A DNA stretch of 64,000 nt from an uncultured Phocaeicola sp. (GTDB lineage Bacteria; Bacteroidota; Bacteroidia; Bacteroidales; Bacteroidaceae): assembly GCA_948566455.1 (NCBI GenBank), contig CAOYQO010000001.1, positions 157,734 to 221,733 of the forward strand, read 5' to 3'. A program made the translations under genes and the position numbers. Below, piece by piece: positions 25,832-35,212 of the stretch (its first letter is position 1; each line of letters starts with the position of its first letter). A model generated the notes under the pieces. The model was given only the letters and a program-made list of their open reading frames with translations, ran no database searches and was not told the origin of the DNA.

Positions 25832-25910
25832 AGGGCTACACCCTTTCCCCCGGATGGCTACACCTTTTGGGGTAAAGGGTGTAGCCATCCGGGATAAAAG
25901 GTGTAGCCCT
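25832..25910. repeat. Long inverted repeat (22-bp phased arms)
   Basis: Arms of 37 bases (25832-25868 and 25874-25910) match at 33 positions, with only a few bases of loop. GGCTACACC recurs at 25834 and 25856, exactly 22 bp apart, and the opposite arm mirrors it. A T run follows on the plus strand. It lies downstream of the acetyltransferase gene and upstream of the RRM promoter, where it may end transcription from either side. Confidence 0.88.
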
Positions 25911-25950
25911 TTTTAATGTGCCTTACAGGTACTCGTGGACGGTATATTGA

Positions 25951-26490
25951 CTATCTATTTATCAAGGAGATCTTATACAGTACATGTCTGCATAAAGGAT
26001 GGTCGGGACTGACCAATGGATGATCAAACTCTTTGCTTTTTACCATACCTATTTTTTGCATCACGCGTTCCGAACGTTTGTTTGGGAGTGAGGTGAAAGA
26101 ATATAATTCTTTCAGTCCCAATGTCTTTTTTGCATATTCCAGACAGGCTGAAGCCGCTTCGGTAGCATATCCCTGATTCCATACTTCGGGAATCAGGCGC
26201 CAACCTATCTCTACGGCCGGGGCAAAATCTACGTCGAACGTAATATCATGCAACCCTACATAACCTATAAACGCATGGTTTTCTTTCTTTTCTACTGCAT
26301 ACAACCCGTATCCTCTGGATGCGAATTCCTTCCGGATGCGATTATAGAAGTCGAATGTTTCCTGATAAGATAGCTGTTTGAGAAAGAATTTCATGACCTG
26401 ATCGTTGCTATTTAATCCGGCAAAGACGGGGATGTCTTCTTCTTTCCAATCACGTAGGATCAGGCGTGGGGTTTCCATGTATGTATTCAT
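25951..26490 (-). CDS. GNAT acetyltransferase (RimJ/RimL type)
   Basis: This 179-residue acetyl-CoA-dependent N-acetyltransferase begins TPRLILRDWKEEDIPVF. The hallmarks EIGWRLIPEVWNQGYATEA (acetyl-CoA loop) and FTSLPNKRSERVMQKIGM mark the RimJ/RimL branch that modifies protein N-termini or small amines. It starts 12 bp after the stop of the membrane protein gene, so it is likely the second gene of that unit. The substrate is unknown. Confidence 0.85.
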   Translation of the reverse strand: MNTYMETPRLILRDWKEEDIPVFAGLNSNDQVMKFFLKQLSYQETFDFYNRIRKEFASRGYGLYAVEKKENHAFIGYVGLHDITFDVDFAPAVEIGWRLIPEVWNQGYATEAASACLEYAKKTLGLKELYSFTSLPNKRSERVMQKIGMVKSKEFDHPLVSPDHPLCRHVLYKISLINR

Positions 26491-26502
26491 CTTGTTCTTA
26501 AT

Positions 26503-27363
26503 TTATTCGATTTGTTTTTCTCGTTTTTTACGGTTCATATATTCACGTAATAGGGTTGGGGTAGCACAGAAGATGAGTTGTGCCCGATTCCATTTATAGC
26601 ATTTTTGAAAGACAACCATGGCGATGGTTATGAATAGGGCGACTCCGATAGAAGCCTCCAAAGGTAACCAAGCCAGCCCCTCTTGGGGTAATAGCATAGG
26701 AATGAATGCCAATGCTCCGGAAGGGGCAAAGTATTTCCCTGTCCACTCGAAGATGAGGAACAGGATAGCTGCAATGGTTAAAGTAACGATACTTTCCGGT
26801 AGATGAAGATGGTGGTGACCGACAATTTGAAGTACAGTACCCAGAGTGGCTACGGTAGTCAGAAAGAGAAATACTTGTGTAGGGCGATTTTTGAATCCTG
26901 CTTTGGAGTTTACCATTTCTACAAAGGTCACCATGAGTGGGGGTAGGATGATTTGTACAAGCACTACTGACACTGACATTGAAAAGACTGCTATCGGATA
27001 AACGATACTTTCCGTATGAAGCAAAACGGGCAATACGCAAGCTGATATCAAAGGAATTAGTGTAGCGCGACTGATTAAAAGGGAAGCACCTGCAAAAGCA
27101 AATGCGGCGCATAGATTGACCACATAGGGCAGGGGTGAATAACGAACAATGCAGATACCGACTGCTGCTCCAAGAGTCATAAGTAGGATGATTTGCCAAC
27201 GTTTTACATTCCATACCCGCTTATCGATAATTAACAGGCCGATGATCAGTGCTGTCATTTCCGGAAACAGAATCTCCTTTTCATCGGTCCATTCGGCTAA
27301 ACCTACCATTATCAGGATCATTATCAGCGATATCAGATATCTTGTCAGTTTTCTGTGTTCCAT
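26503..27363 (-). CDS. Polytopic inner-membrane protein of unknown function
   Basis: From the ATG at 27363 the protein has 286 residues with about eight to nine hydrophobic helices, a short basic N-terminus (MEHRKLTRYL) and a basic C-terminus (REYMNRKKREKQ). The pattern of short helices with PEMTALIIGLLIID and PSGALAFIPMLLP recalls FUSC/HPP-type membrane proteins, but I cannot assign a family. The longer frame from 27582 is rejected, because the -7 box (27387-27394) lies inside it and it overlaps the divergent permease. It forms an operon with the acetyltransferase. Confidence 0.65.
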   Translation of the reverse strand: MEHRKLTRYLISLIMILIMVGLAEWTDEKEILFPEMTALIIGLLIIDKRVWNVKRWQIILLMTLGAAVGICIVRYSPLPYVVNLCAAFAFAGASLLISRATLIPLISACVLPVLLHTESIVYPIAVFSMSVSVVLVQIILPPLMVTFVEMVNSKAGFKNRPTQVFLFLTTVATLGTVLQIVGHHHLHLPESIVTLTIAAILFLIFEWTGKYFAPSGALAFIPMLLPQEGLAWLPLEASIGVALFITIAMVVFQKCYKWNRAQLIFCATPTLLREYMNRKKREKQIE

Positions 27364-27386
27364 TATATAATTTTGAATTTGGGGCA

Positions 27387-27394
27387 CAAAGTTA
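27387..27394 (-). promoter_or_regulatory. -7 box of the membrane protein/acetyltransferase operon
   Basis: TAACTTTG on the minus strand, 24 bp upstream of the ATG at 27363. Confidence 0.65.
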
Positions 27395-27426
27395 AGGGAA
27401 ACTGCCGTATTATGAAATTTCTTGGC

Positions 27427-27434
27427 TATCTTTG
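27427..27434 (+). promoter_or_regulatory. -7 box of the sugar permease gene
   Basis: TATCTTTG on the plus strand, 44 bp upstream of the ATG at 27479. Together with the minus box it makes a tight divergent promoter. Confidence 0.65.
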
Positions 27435-27478
27435 CGCGCTGAAAGCCTTGAGTGGCTTTCTTTATAAAAGAGTTCTGT

Positions 27479-28672
27479 ATGCAAAATTTGGTAAAGAAGG
27501 AGTATAAGATTCCTTTTATTCTGGTAACTTCCCTATTCTTCTTATGGGGATTTGCACATGCGATATTAGATGTGCTGAACAAACACTTTCAAGATGTGCT
27601 GGTTATTACACGTGCCCATTCGGCATGGGTACAGGTTATGTTTTACCTGGGTTATTTCGTGATGGCTATTCCTGCTGGACTGTTTATCAATAAATACGGT
27701 TACCGGAAAGGAGTGGTTTTCGGTCTGTTGCTTTATGGCATAGGCTCCCTGCTTTTCATTCCCGGGGAATATTGGATGTCTTTCAATTTTTTTCTGTTCT
27801 CCCTGTTTGTCATAGCCTGTGGCTTGGTTTTTCTGGAAACAGCGGCTAATCCTTACATGACGGAATTAGGCGACCGGGAAACGGCTGCCAGCCGCCTGAA
27901 TCTGGCGCAGTCGTTCAATGGATTGGGATGTATTTGCGGTCCGCTTATCGGGGGATTGTTATTATTCTCGGAAGGGGGCGAAAGCAATATATCATTGCCT
28001 TACACACTGATGGGGATCATTGTATTGGGAGTTGCTCTGGTATTCTATAAGATACGCCTGCCGGAGATTGTTCATGAAGCTGATGAAGAAGAAGTCGGAG
28101 AAAACGGTGCACGCGGGCTTTGGTCGCACAAGCTGTTTATTTTTGGCATTATCAGTCTGTTTTGTTACGAGATAGCTGAAATCTCAATCAACAGTTTCTT
28201 TATCAATTATGTGGTGGATGACGGCTGGATGAATGCCCGCGATGCATCTGTAGTACTTTCGTTCGGTGGCTTGGGACTGTTTATGTGCGGACGTTTTGCC
28301 GGTAGCTGGATTATGCGGTATATCCGGGCAGAAAAAGTGCTGTTCGTTTGTGCAATAGGAACGGTGGTCAGTACGTCTTTGGTAGTTCTTAATCTGGGCA
28401 TTTTGTCATTGATAGCCCTGTTCTTGGGATATGCGTTCGAAGCTATTATGTTCCCCACGATTTTCGCTCTCTCATTGAGGGGATTGGGTAACTATACGAA
28501 GCGTGCATCTTCTTATCTGATGATGTCCCCCATCGGGGGAGCGGTAGGACCGCTCATGATGGGGTATGTGGCTGATCAGACCAATATGTCTTTCTCGTTC
28601 ATCATTCCGTTGCTTTCGTTTATCGTGGTGTTGCTTTATGCTTGGAAAGTAAAGCAACGTTCGTTTTGCTAA
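27479..28672 (+). CDS. MFS sugar permease, FucP/GlcP type
   Basis: This 397-residue, twelve-helix major facilitator has ILVTSLFFLWGFAHAILD at the start and FLETAANPYMTELGD near residue 120. Both are typical of the fucose/glucose:proton symporter FucP family in Bacteroidetes. The gene should import a monosaccharide through the inner membrane; which one is unknown. The ATG at 27479 follows the promoter at a normal distance; an upstream in-frame ATG/GTG at 27452 would leave almost no leader. The stop codon overlaps that of the converging aldo/keto reductase by 2 bp. Confidence 0.85.
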   Translation: MQNLVKKEYKIPFILVTSLFFLWGFAHAILDVLNKHFQDVLVITRAHSAWVQVMFYLGYFVMAIPAGLFINKYGYRKGVVFGLLLYGIGSLLFIPGEYWMSFNFFLFSLFVIACGLVFLETAANPYMTELGDRETAASRLNLAQSFNGLGCICGPLIGGLLLFSEGGESNISLPYTLMGIIVLGVALVFYKIRLPEIVHEADEEEVGENGARGLWSHKLFIFGIISLFCYEIAEISINSFFINYVVDDGWMNARDASVVLSFGGLGLFMCGRFAGSWIMRYIRAEKVLFVCAIGTVVSTSLVVLNLGILSLIALFLGYAFEAIMFPTIFALSLRGLGNYTKRASSYLMMSPIGGAVGPLMMGYVADQTNMSFSFIIPLLSFIVVLLYAWKVKQRSFC

Positions 28673-29817
28673 TATCCGAACTTTTCCGCAGCCTTTTCCA
28701 TCTGTTCGATGATGCCTACTCCAAAGGGACAGTTCGTTTCACATTGTCCGCACTGAATGCATTCCGAGGCATGATGCGAGAGCGTCTTGTAGTGTTCATG
28801 TACTGTCTCGGGTATTTCATTCTGGGCAATGGTTAGGTTATAGTACTTGTTTACACTCGCTATATCAATTCCTACCGAGCAAGGAGCGCAATGTCCGCAA
28901 TACATGCAATGCCCCTGCCAGCTAAACTTTTCCATACCTGCCATAACCGAGGTGTAATCTTTTTCTTCTTTAGTAGCATTGCACCAGTTGATGGCAGCTT
29001 GCATCTCATCGCAACTTTTGCAACCGACCATTACGGAAGCAACAGCCGGACGGGTTAGCGCATACTCAATACACTGCACCGGTGTCATAGCTTTGCCAAA
29101 GGGAGAGTTCGTTTCACTCAGTAAGTCTCCGCCGCCATAGACTTTCATTACATCCAGACCTATACCTTTCTGCTCACAGAGTTCATAAAGCTTTTCACGT
29201 TCCGGATCTATATTTTCAAGGGAATGGGCATAACTTTCGTCAGCCCATAAATCATCTACATTTTCGCTGGGCGGTTGCAAATCGTAACAGGGATTGATGG
29301 AGAACATCAGTACTTCAATCAATCCACTTTCTACAGCCAACCTTGCCACAGTAGGGTTGTGGCTGCTTAGTCCGATATGGCGAATTTTACCTTCTTCTTT
29401 CAGACGCAGGGCCAGCCGAATGATAGGACCATTGAATACTTCATGGAAATCTTCTTCGCTATCTACATAGTGAATCATACCAATATCAAGGTAATCCGTA
29501 TGAAGACGTGTCAACTGGTCTTCAAAAGAAGCAATTGTTTTTTCTACATCACGGGTGCGCAGATACTGATCATTTTCCCAAGTAGTACATAAATGCCCCT
29601 GAATGATAAACAGTTGCCGGCGTCCGGTCAATGCCTTGCCGATATTACTGCGCAGATCGGGATTTGAGGTATACATATCGATAAAGTTGATTCCTTTACT
29701 GATGGCGAAGTCCATTTCCGAATGTACCTGTTCTTCCGTTTTTCCCATAAAACCTTCACAACCCAGTGCGATGACACTAACGGATAGTCCTGTATTTCCT
29801 AATATTCTGTATTCCAT
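28669..29817 (-). CDS. Aldo/keto reductase with C-terminal ferredoxin-type clusters
   Basis: The first 280 residues form an aldo/keto reductase barrel (LGNTGLSVSVIALGCEGFMG, HIGLSSHNP, VMVGCKSCDEM). The C-terminal 90 residues carry two cluster motifs, CMYCGHCAPC and CIQCGQCETNCPFG. Such fused enzymes are common in anaerobes and may use ferredoxin together with NAD(P)H to reduce carbonyls in the cytoplasm. The length (382 residues) is usual. It is transcribed alone; an AT-rich 95-bp gap separates it from the PatB-like gene upstream. Confidence 0.88.
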   Translation of the reverse strand: MEYRILGNTGLSVSVIALGCEGFMGKTEEQVHSEMDFAISKGINFIDMYTSNPDLRSNIGKALTGRRQLFIIQGHLCTTWENDQYLRTRDVEKTIASFEDQLTRLHTDYLDIGMIHYVDSEEDFHEVFNGPIIRLALRLKEEGKIRHIGLSSHNPTVARLAVESGLIEVLMFSINPCYDLQPPSENVDDLWADESYAHSLENIDPEREKLYELCEQKGIGLDVMKVYGGGDLLSETNSPFGKAMTPVQCIEYALTRPAVASVMVGCKSCDEMQAAINWCNATKEEKDYTSVMAGMEKFSWQGHCMYCGHCAPCSVGIDIASVNKYYNLTIAQNEIPETVHEHYKTLSHHASECIQCGQCETNCPFGVGIIEQMEKAAEKFGY

Positions 29818-29912
29818 GATATTTCAAATTCTTAGTATGTTTTTGCGAAGTTACTAATATTGAAGAAAACGTTCCCGTTTTAATCCGAATAAATTTGCAC
29901 TGATTAAGAAAG

Positions 29913-31070
29913 TTATCCGAAGGCATGTTTCAGCTTCTTCAAACCTTTAGCCAACTGTTGCTGCGGACAGGCAATATTGATACGGATAAAATTGTCTCCG
30001 TCTTCTCCGTACATACAGCCCTCATTGACCCAGACCTTTTCTTTTTCCAGTAGAGCCGTCACGATTTCTTCCGATGACTTATTCAACACTGAACAGTCTA
30101 CCCATACCAGATAAGTACCTTCTAATTTAAGTACGGGGAAATCCGGTAGATGTTCATTGAAATAGTTTCTCAGATACTGATAATTGGCAAACAGATAACT
30201 TTTTAGTTCTTCCAGCCATTCTTCCCCTTCATTATAGGCGGCTATCAATGCCTCCACACCGAATGGGTTCACATCACAAACCTCATTGATATTAATGGCT
30301 TTATCTATTTTTCTGCGTATGTCTGCATCAGCGGAAATGATGTTTGCAATCTGAAGTCCGGCCAGGTTAAAAGCTTTGCTGGGTGATGTGCAAGTGACGG
30401 AGTGCATCCGGAACTCTTCTGAAAGAGATGCAAAAGGTGTATAAGTATATCCCGGAAAGACCAGCTCACAATGTATTTCATCTGATACCACCCATACATC
30501 ATTCCGGAGGCAAATCTCACCAATACGTATTAATTCCTGTTTGCTCCAGACTCTTCCGGTCGGATTATGCGGATTACACAATAACAGTAATTTTACTTTT
30601 GGGTCTGCCGCTTTCTTCTCCAGATCGTCAAAATCAATCCGATAGGTGCTATCCTCATAGATCAATGGATTGGAAATCATCTCGCAACCATTATTACGGA
30701 TGGAAGAAAAGAAGCAATTATACACCGGAGTTTGCACCAGAACTCTATCACTAGGATTCGTCAGGGATTTTATTACTGCTGATAAAGCCGGTACTACTCC
30801 AGTTGTATAGATTATCCATTCTCTCTCTATTTTCCAATAATGACGTCTGCCGAACCAGTGGATTACCGCATGATAATAGCTGTCAGGCACGCGGACATAA
30901 CCGAAGATACCATGTTCTACTCGCTTTTTCAGCGCTTCTGTCACGGCTGGGGCTGTACGGAAATCCATATCGGCTACCCACATTGGCAATATGTCGGCAT
31001 CATTGGCAGAATCCCATTTATAAGAGTTCGTACCCCGACGTGGAATGATTTCATCAAAATTGTATTTCAT
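29913..31070 (-). CDS. PatB/MalY-type PLP-dependent C-S lyase / aminotransferase
   Basis: This 385-residue fold-type I PLP enzyme starts YNFDEIIPRRGTNSYKWD, like MalY/PatB cystathionine beta-lyases. The PLP lysine is in TSPSKAFNLAGLQ near residue 233, and the aspartate/asparagine set is in CNPHNPTGRVWS and VVSDEIHCEL. It should cleave cystathionine or related C-S substrates to give pyruvate, ammonia and a thiol. It follows the DUF3737 gene by 6 bp in the same unit, driven by the promoter at 31999-32006 with operator copy A. The methyl-transfer gene at 37202 suggests sulfur amino-acid metabolism as a common theme. Confidence 0.88.
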   Translation of the reverse strand: MKYNFDEIIPRRGTNSYKWDSANDADILPMWVADMDFRTAPAVTEALKKRVEHGIFGYVRVPDSYYHAVIHWFGRRHYWKIEREWIIYTTGVVPALSAVIKSLTNPSDRVLVQTPVYNCFFSSIRNNGCEMISNPLIYEDSTYRIDFDDLEKKAADPKVKLLLLCNPHNPTGRVWSKQELIRIGEICLRNDVWVVSDEIHCELVFPGYTYTPFASLSEEFRMHSVTCTSPSKAFNLAGLQIANIISADADIRRKIDKAININEVCDVNPFGVEALIAAYNEGEEWLEELKSYLFANYQYLRNYFNEHLPDFPVLKLEGTYLVWVDCSVLNKSSEEIVTALLEKEKVWVNEGCMYGEDGDNFIRINIACPQQQLAKGLKKLKHAFG

Positions 31071-31076
31071 ACCTAA

Positions 31077-31940
31077 TCAGTCAAAACAGGTTTGGTCGTC
31101 CCATAATTTCAATTCACAGTTGCCCGGTGCTTTCATATTCTCATCCAGGATTATAGCTCCGAAACTTTCGGCAGTGATACTTCCTGTACGTGGATTTTTT
31201 ACACTGTGAACCGGACTATGGATAGTGGCCTGCACACTACTATATTCAAAAGCGAGGTCTGCATCTTCTGTCATCGTGCAGTTTTCCATAATCAGATCGT
31301 GGGCATAGCAAAGTGGCTGTGTACCTGAAATCTTGCAGTTCACCAGACGCAGATTTCTGGAATGCCAGCCTAAATATTCCCCATTCAATACAGAGTCGTA
31401 AACCGTCACGTTTTCCGTATTCCAGAAAGCATCCTTTGAATTGATTACCGCATTACGGATTTCTACGTTTTTGCAGTATTGGAAAGAGTAGTTACCATTC
31501 ATCTTAAAGTCATCAATCCTGATATTTTCGCCGTGTACAAACAGGTAATCACCTTTGTCTACTTTTACATTCTTCAACTCTGCATTCCGGCAAAACCAGA
31601 GGGTTTCCAGTGCATAGGGCAATTGTACGTTTTCCAGCCGGATACCATCCATTTCACGGAACATCTTTGGTGCTTCTACCAAAGTGTCTGTCATTTGCAG
31701 ATTATTGGAATACCAGAGGGCGGCACGTGCTCCTTCCGTAAACAGGCAGTTTTTCACAACGAAACCATCGTTATGCCAGAAAGGATATTTTCCCTCAAAG
31801 CGGCAATTTACAGCTTCGATATTACTACATTCTTTCAGGGCAGATTCGCCGGTATGGATCGTTACGTTTTCCAGATGAAGATTGTGAGTGGCGAACAAAG
31901 GGCGTTCACCTTCGTAATGAGTGTCTTTAATTAGTTCCAT
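31077..31940 (-). CDS. DUF3737 family beta-helix protein
   Basis: These 287 residues are made of short repeated strands (VKNCLFTEGARAALWYSN; LENVQLPYALETLWFCRN; LVNCKISGTQPLCYA). They read as a right-handed beta-helix like the pentapeptide or pectin-lyase type. No signal peptide is present. DUF3737 proteins are widely found next to oxidoreductases but have no proven function. The gene is the first after operator copy A (32028-32066) and its -7 box. It is 6 bp from the PatB-like gene. Confidence 0.85.
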   Translation of the reverse strand: MELIKDTHYEGERPLFATHNLHLENVTIHTGESALKECSNIEAVNCRFEGKYPFWHNDGFVVKNCLFTEGARAALWYSNNLQMTDTLVEAPKMFREMDGIRLENVQLPYALETLWFCRNAELKNVKVDKGDYLFVHGENIRIDDFKMNGNYSFQYCKNVEIRNAVINSKDAFWNTENVTVYDSVLNGEYLGWHSRNLRLVNCKISGTQPLCYAHDLIMENCTMTEDADLAFEYSSVQATIHSPVHSVKNPRTGSITAESFGAIILDENMKAPGNCELKLWDDQTCFD

Positions 31941-31998
31941 TATTCAAGTTTTTTTGTTTGTTGTTTATTAAATGATTGATTACCTTTTTTCTATATTG

Positions 31999-32006
31999 CA
32001 AAAATA
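31999..32006 (-). promoter_or_regulatory. -7 box of the DUF3737-PatB operon
   Basis: TATTTTTG on the minus strand. The 39-bp operator-like sequence begins 22 bp upstream of it. Confidence 0.65.
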
Positions 32007-32027
32007 CGGCGGAAATGGGATACTCCT

Positions 32028-32066
32028 TGTAGACAGATTACGGACATAATAACCCGGATTACAGAT
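32028..32066 (-). promoter_or_regulatory. AraC-type operator-like site, copy A
   Basis: It matches copy B (35213-35251) at 33 of 39 positions. It contains ATTAC at 32037-32041 and at 32058-32062, exactly 21 bp apart, as expected for two half-sites on one face of the helix. It sits directly upstream of the -7 box of the DUF3737 operon. Confidence 0.75.
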
Positions 32067-32078
32067 TCTGTTTATCGG

Positions 32079-32164
32079 GTACAAAAGAGGCTACATCGGA
32101 AGATAATTTCATGTTTCTCATTATCGTTCAGAACATGAAATTAACCCGGATGCAGCCTCGTACA
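32079..32164. terminator. Long terminator hairpin behind the alcohol dehydrogenase gene
   Basis: Left arm 32079-32116 (GTAC, GAGGCTACATC, TTTCATGTT) pairs with right arm 32131-32164 (AACATGAAA, GATGCAGCCTC, GTAC) with a few bulges. The GAGGCTGC/GCAGCCTC type end is common in Bacteroides terminators. It separates the alcohol dehydrogenase operon from operator copy A. Confidence 0.7.
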
Positions 32165-32181
32165 ATAACTGGCTTTATGAA

Positions 32182-33357
32182 TTAATGAAACGATTTGCGG
32201 TAAATCTCCACGCAATCCTCATGCTTCAATTCGTAAGGGTTGGCAAGGAATAATTTGCCCATTGTTTCCTTGGCATTGGTGGCAAGGGTATCAAATTCAT
32301 CGGGCGTAAATCCATAATCACTCATCTTCAGGTTTGCCACTCCACAAGCTTCCTGTAGTTTTACCAGCATGGTGATAAAGTCTTCCGGTTTGTCAGCATC
32401 CGGCATACCCATTGCTTGTGCCATTTTGATGAATCGTTCATCACAGGCATGTTTCTCTATAAAGAATTCATAGAATGCTTTGGAGATCATAATCAATCCG
32501 GCACCATGTGGCAGCTCCTGATGATAAGCGCTCATTGCGTGTTCTAAAGAGTGTTCGGCAGTAGTGCTGCAAAAGGTCATTACCGCACCGGACAGATTAT
32601 TGGCGAATGCGACTCTTTCACGAGCCTCCATATCAGCTCCGTTAGCAACTGCACGTGGTAGATATTTAGCTACATTTTCAATAGCGGTCAATGCGTACAT
32701 ATCGCTCATCAGACTGGCAGTTTTAGAGATATAACATTCTGTAGAGTGGAACAACGCATCAAATCCCTGATAGGCCGTGAACTTAGGTGGAACAGATTTC
32801 ATCAACTCCGGATCGACAATAGACAGTACCGGGAAGAGTTCATCATAACCGCCAAAGCCTATTTTCTCATTGGTTTCATCATTGGTGATAACGCCCCATT
32901 GATCTGCTTCGGAACCTGTTCCAGCAGTGGTGGTAACGCAAACCAGGGGTAGGGGCTTGTTTACCATCGTTTGTCCTTTTCCGGTTCCATCACTGATGTA
33001 ATCCCATACATCACCGGGATTCGTGGCCATGAATGCCATTGCTTTGGAGGCGTCCATTACGCTTCCACCACCCAAGGCAACTAAAAAGTCGCAATTGTTT
33101 TCCTTGGCAAAAGCGGCTCCTGCCATTACGGTCGATTTTAACGGATTGGCTTCTACCCGGTCAAATACGGCAGTTTCAACACCTGCTTGCTGGAGTTCGG
33201 CTTCTACTGTATTCAGATATCCGTTATCCTTGGTAGAGCGACCGTTTGAAATAACAATCATTGCTTTCTTTCCGGGTAATTGCTGATTGTGAAGTTCCTT
33301 CACCATACCGGCACCAAACAGGGTGCGGGTAGGAATGTAAATTCTAAAATGACTCAT
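32182..33357 (-). CDS. Iron-containing alcohol dehydrogenase
   Basis: This 391-residue group III dehydrogenase has GGGSVMDASKAMAFMA as cofactor loop near residue 95 and AYQGFDALFHSTECY and HSLEHAMSAYHQELPHGAGL as metal-binding stretches (Asp plus three His). It reduces aldehydes or oxidises alcohols with NAD(P)H in the cytoplasm. It belongs to a different branch from the enzyme at 19858. It is the third gene of the MFS-FMN reductase-dehydrogenase unit (26 bp after the reductase) under operator copy B. This recalls AraC-controlled aldehyde-detoxifying dehydrogenases, but the substrate is not known. Confidence 0.88.
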   Translation of the reverse strand: MSHFRIYIPTRTLFGAGMVKELHNQQLPGKKAMIVISNGRSTKDNGYLNTVEAELQQAGVETAVFDRVEANPLKSTVMAGAAFAKENNCDFLVALGGGSVMDASKAMAFMATNPGDVWDYISDGTGKGQTMVNKPLPLVCVTTTAGTGSEADQWGVITNDETNEKIGFGGYDELFPVLSIVDPELMKSVPPKFTAYQGFDALFHSTECYISKTASLMSDMYALTAIENVAKYLPRAVANGADMEARERVAFANNLSGAVMTFCSTTAEHSLEHAMSAYHQELPHGAGLIMISKAFYEFFIEKHACDERFIKMAQAMGMPDADKPEDFITMLVKLQEACGVANLKMSDYGFTPDEFDTLATNAKETMGKLFLANPYELKHEDCVEIYRKSFH

Positions 33358-33383
33358 TATTCTTCTTTTTTAAATCCTATAAA

Positions 33384-33932
33384 TTATTCTATTTCTTTTC
33401 CCATTTCATAAGCTTCCCGTAGGGCTGGTTTATCTTTTATTTCACCCACATGCCAAACTCCGGTTCCATACACAACTCCTTTGATGGTTGGATTTTCCAG
33501 GTAATTCAGAAATCCCTGGAAAGTGTCCACGGTACGTTCCATCAGTTTCCGATCATCTTCGGCAGCGGTGACAATGAAATAAAATTCCTTATTCTTCATC
33601 TTCGTATAGAGGCCACAGCAACGGTCTATCAACGTTTTCATCTGTGCACTCATCGTGTAGAAATAAACGGGTGTAGCCATAACTATTACATTGGTTGCCA
33701 CCATCTTCTCTATAATCTCTGCCGCATCGTCTTTCTGCGGGCAAGGTTTTCCGTGCAGGCTACATGTGCTGCACCCTGTGCAATAATGGATTGTCTTGTC
33801 ACGCAGGAAAACCTTTTCTGCTTCGTTACCACTTTCAATTGCTCCTCGCATAAATTCGTCGCAAAGGGTGTCGGAGTTTCCGCCACGACGAGGGCTGGAT
33901 GATAAAATCAATACTTTCTTAGTCATAATCAT
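33384..33932 (-). CDS. Flavodoxin-like FMN reductase (NADPH-dependent, iron-sulfur type)
   Basis: This 182-residue flavodoxin-fold protein has the FMN loop LSSSPRRGGNSDTL near residue 12, the cysteine motif YCTGCSTCSLHGKPC near 50 and ATPVYFYTMSAQMKTLIDR near 86. This set defines the NADPH-dependent FMN reductase/iron-sulfur flavoprotein group of anaerobes. It should move electrons to quinones, nitro compounds or aldehyde metabolism partners. It is the middle gene of the operon behind the MFS exporter. Two in-frame ATGs (33932, 33926) are equally possible. Confidence 0.87.
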   Translation of the reverse strand: MIMTKKVLILSSSPRRGGNSDTLCDEFMRGAIESGNEAEKVFLRDKTIHYCTGCSTCSLHGKPCPQKDDAAEIIEKMVATNVIVMATPVYFYTMSAQMKTLIDRCCGLYTKMKNKEFYFIVTAAEDDRKLMERTVDTFQGFLNYLENPTIKGVVYGTGVWHVGEIKDKPALREAYEMGKEIE

Positions 33933-33966
33933 TTTATATTATAAAGTTAAAACTACTTCTTATTTC

Positions 33967-35163
33967 TTATGCAGCCATTTCCATTCTGATTTGTCTTTCG
34001 GATTGTGTAGCACGTATTCTTAATACGACGAATACAATGCTTAAAACAAGAAATATCAAAGAGCCGATGACGGAATAACGCGTATTGAAGAAGGTGATAA
34101 ACAATCCGCAGACGGCTGCACCTACTGTAGTACCGAGATTGGCAGACAATAAATACAGTCCGTTGGCAAAATCCGGTGCTTCGGGAGCGGCATGCGTTAT
34201 CATGTATTGCATGGTGTTCTGTCCGTATCCCGCCAAAATTCCCAGGATCAGAATGATTACTGCCATTACCATCAGCCATTCCCCCAAAGCGAATACTCCT
34301 ATATAAAAAGTCAGTAGTGCCAAAGGAATCATTATCATACTACGTACCGGATTGACCGCCAGTTGCTTTCCGGCTATTACATTTCCTATTATATTGGCCA
34401 GTCCATAAATCAGTAGCATTGTACTGATTACGGTATACGAAACCCCGGTGATTGTCTTCAAGTAATCAGACATATAGCTGAAGAATCCGAATAAGGCTCC
34501 GTTAATCAGCGTGATAGCAAGAATGGAGTACCAGACTACTTTCTTTTTTAATACACCGAGTTGTGTACCGTAGGACAGTTTCTCTTTGACCGGCATAGAA
34601 GGTACAAACAGGATGGTTGCAACCAGTACCAATGCATTTACAACGGTGAAGAATAACATGCCCATTGAATACGAAACTTCGCTTGCAATGTAACTCGTCA
34701 CCGGTACCCCCAGCACCATACCTGCTGATACGCCGATGAATACTTTTGCTACCGCCTTTGGTGCCTTCTCCTTACTGAGAGATGCTGCTGCTACCGTGAA
34801 AGCCATAGATACATATACCGGATGAAGGAATGCCGGAAGTGCACGGGATATCAGCAACACCGTAAAATTAGTGGTCATCATGGAGATGATATTACTTAAT
34901 GTAAATAATCCCAGTGCCAGTATCATCACCTTTTTCCGGTTGATACCCGAAAACAGTAAGGGGGTGATGGGAGCGGATATTGCTACTACCAGCGCAAATA
35001 TGCTGACCGTCCAACCTGCTTCCGGAACAGTTACTTGAAAGTTCCCGGCTATCAGGGGCAAAATTCCAATCACACCCATTTCGGTATTGATTATTCCGAA
35101 TACACCGGTTGTGAGGATGAATACAAGTAGGGTACTTGAATTGAGTTTGAATTTATTCTTCAT
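33967..35163 (-). CDS. MFS exporter (AraJ/YdhP-type)
   Basis: From the ATG at 35163 the protein has 398 residues and twelve helices. TEMGVIGILPLIAGNFQVT near the start and SRALPAFLHPVYVSMAF are typical of AraJ/YdhP-type drug or metabolite exporters (DHA1). The upstream 34-codon extension overlaps the promoter and operator copy B and is rejected. It is the first gene of the MFS-reductase-dehydrogenase operon and is transcribed divergently from the AraC pair. The cargo is unknown; with its partners, export of a reactive or reduced compound is plausible. Confidence 0.85.
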   Translation of the reverse strand: MKNKFKLNSSTLLVFILTTGVFGIINTEMGVIGILPLIAGNFQVTVPEAGWTVSIFALVVAISAPITPLLFSGINRKKVMILALGLFTLSNIISMMTTNFTVLLISRALPAFLHPVYVSMAFTVAAASLSKEKAPKAVAKVFIGVSAGMVLGVPVTSYIASEVSYSMGMLFFTVVNALVLVATILFVPSMPVKEKLSYGTQLGVLKKKVVWYSILAITLINGALFGFFSYMSDYLKTITGVSYTVISTMLLIYGLANIIGNVIAGKQLAVNPVRSMIMIPLALLTFYIGVFALGEWLMVMAVIILILGILAGYGQNTMQYMITHAAPEAPDFANGLYLLSANLGTTVGAAVCGLFITFFNTRYSVIGSLIFLVLSIVFVVLRIRATQSERQIRMEMAA

Positions 35164-35183
35164 ATATTTCTTTTTTTGTACTG

Positions 35184-35191
35184 CAAAGGTC
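35184..35191 (-). promoter_or_regulatory. Weak -7 box of the MFS operon
   Basis: GACCTTTG on the minus strand has the TTTG half but lacks TA, as expected for a promoter that needs an activator. It lies 22 bp from operator copy B, the same spacing as at copy A. Confidence 0.5.
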
Positions 35192-35212
35192 GGGGAAACG
35201 TAGCATTTCCTT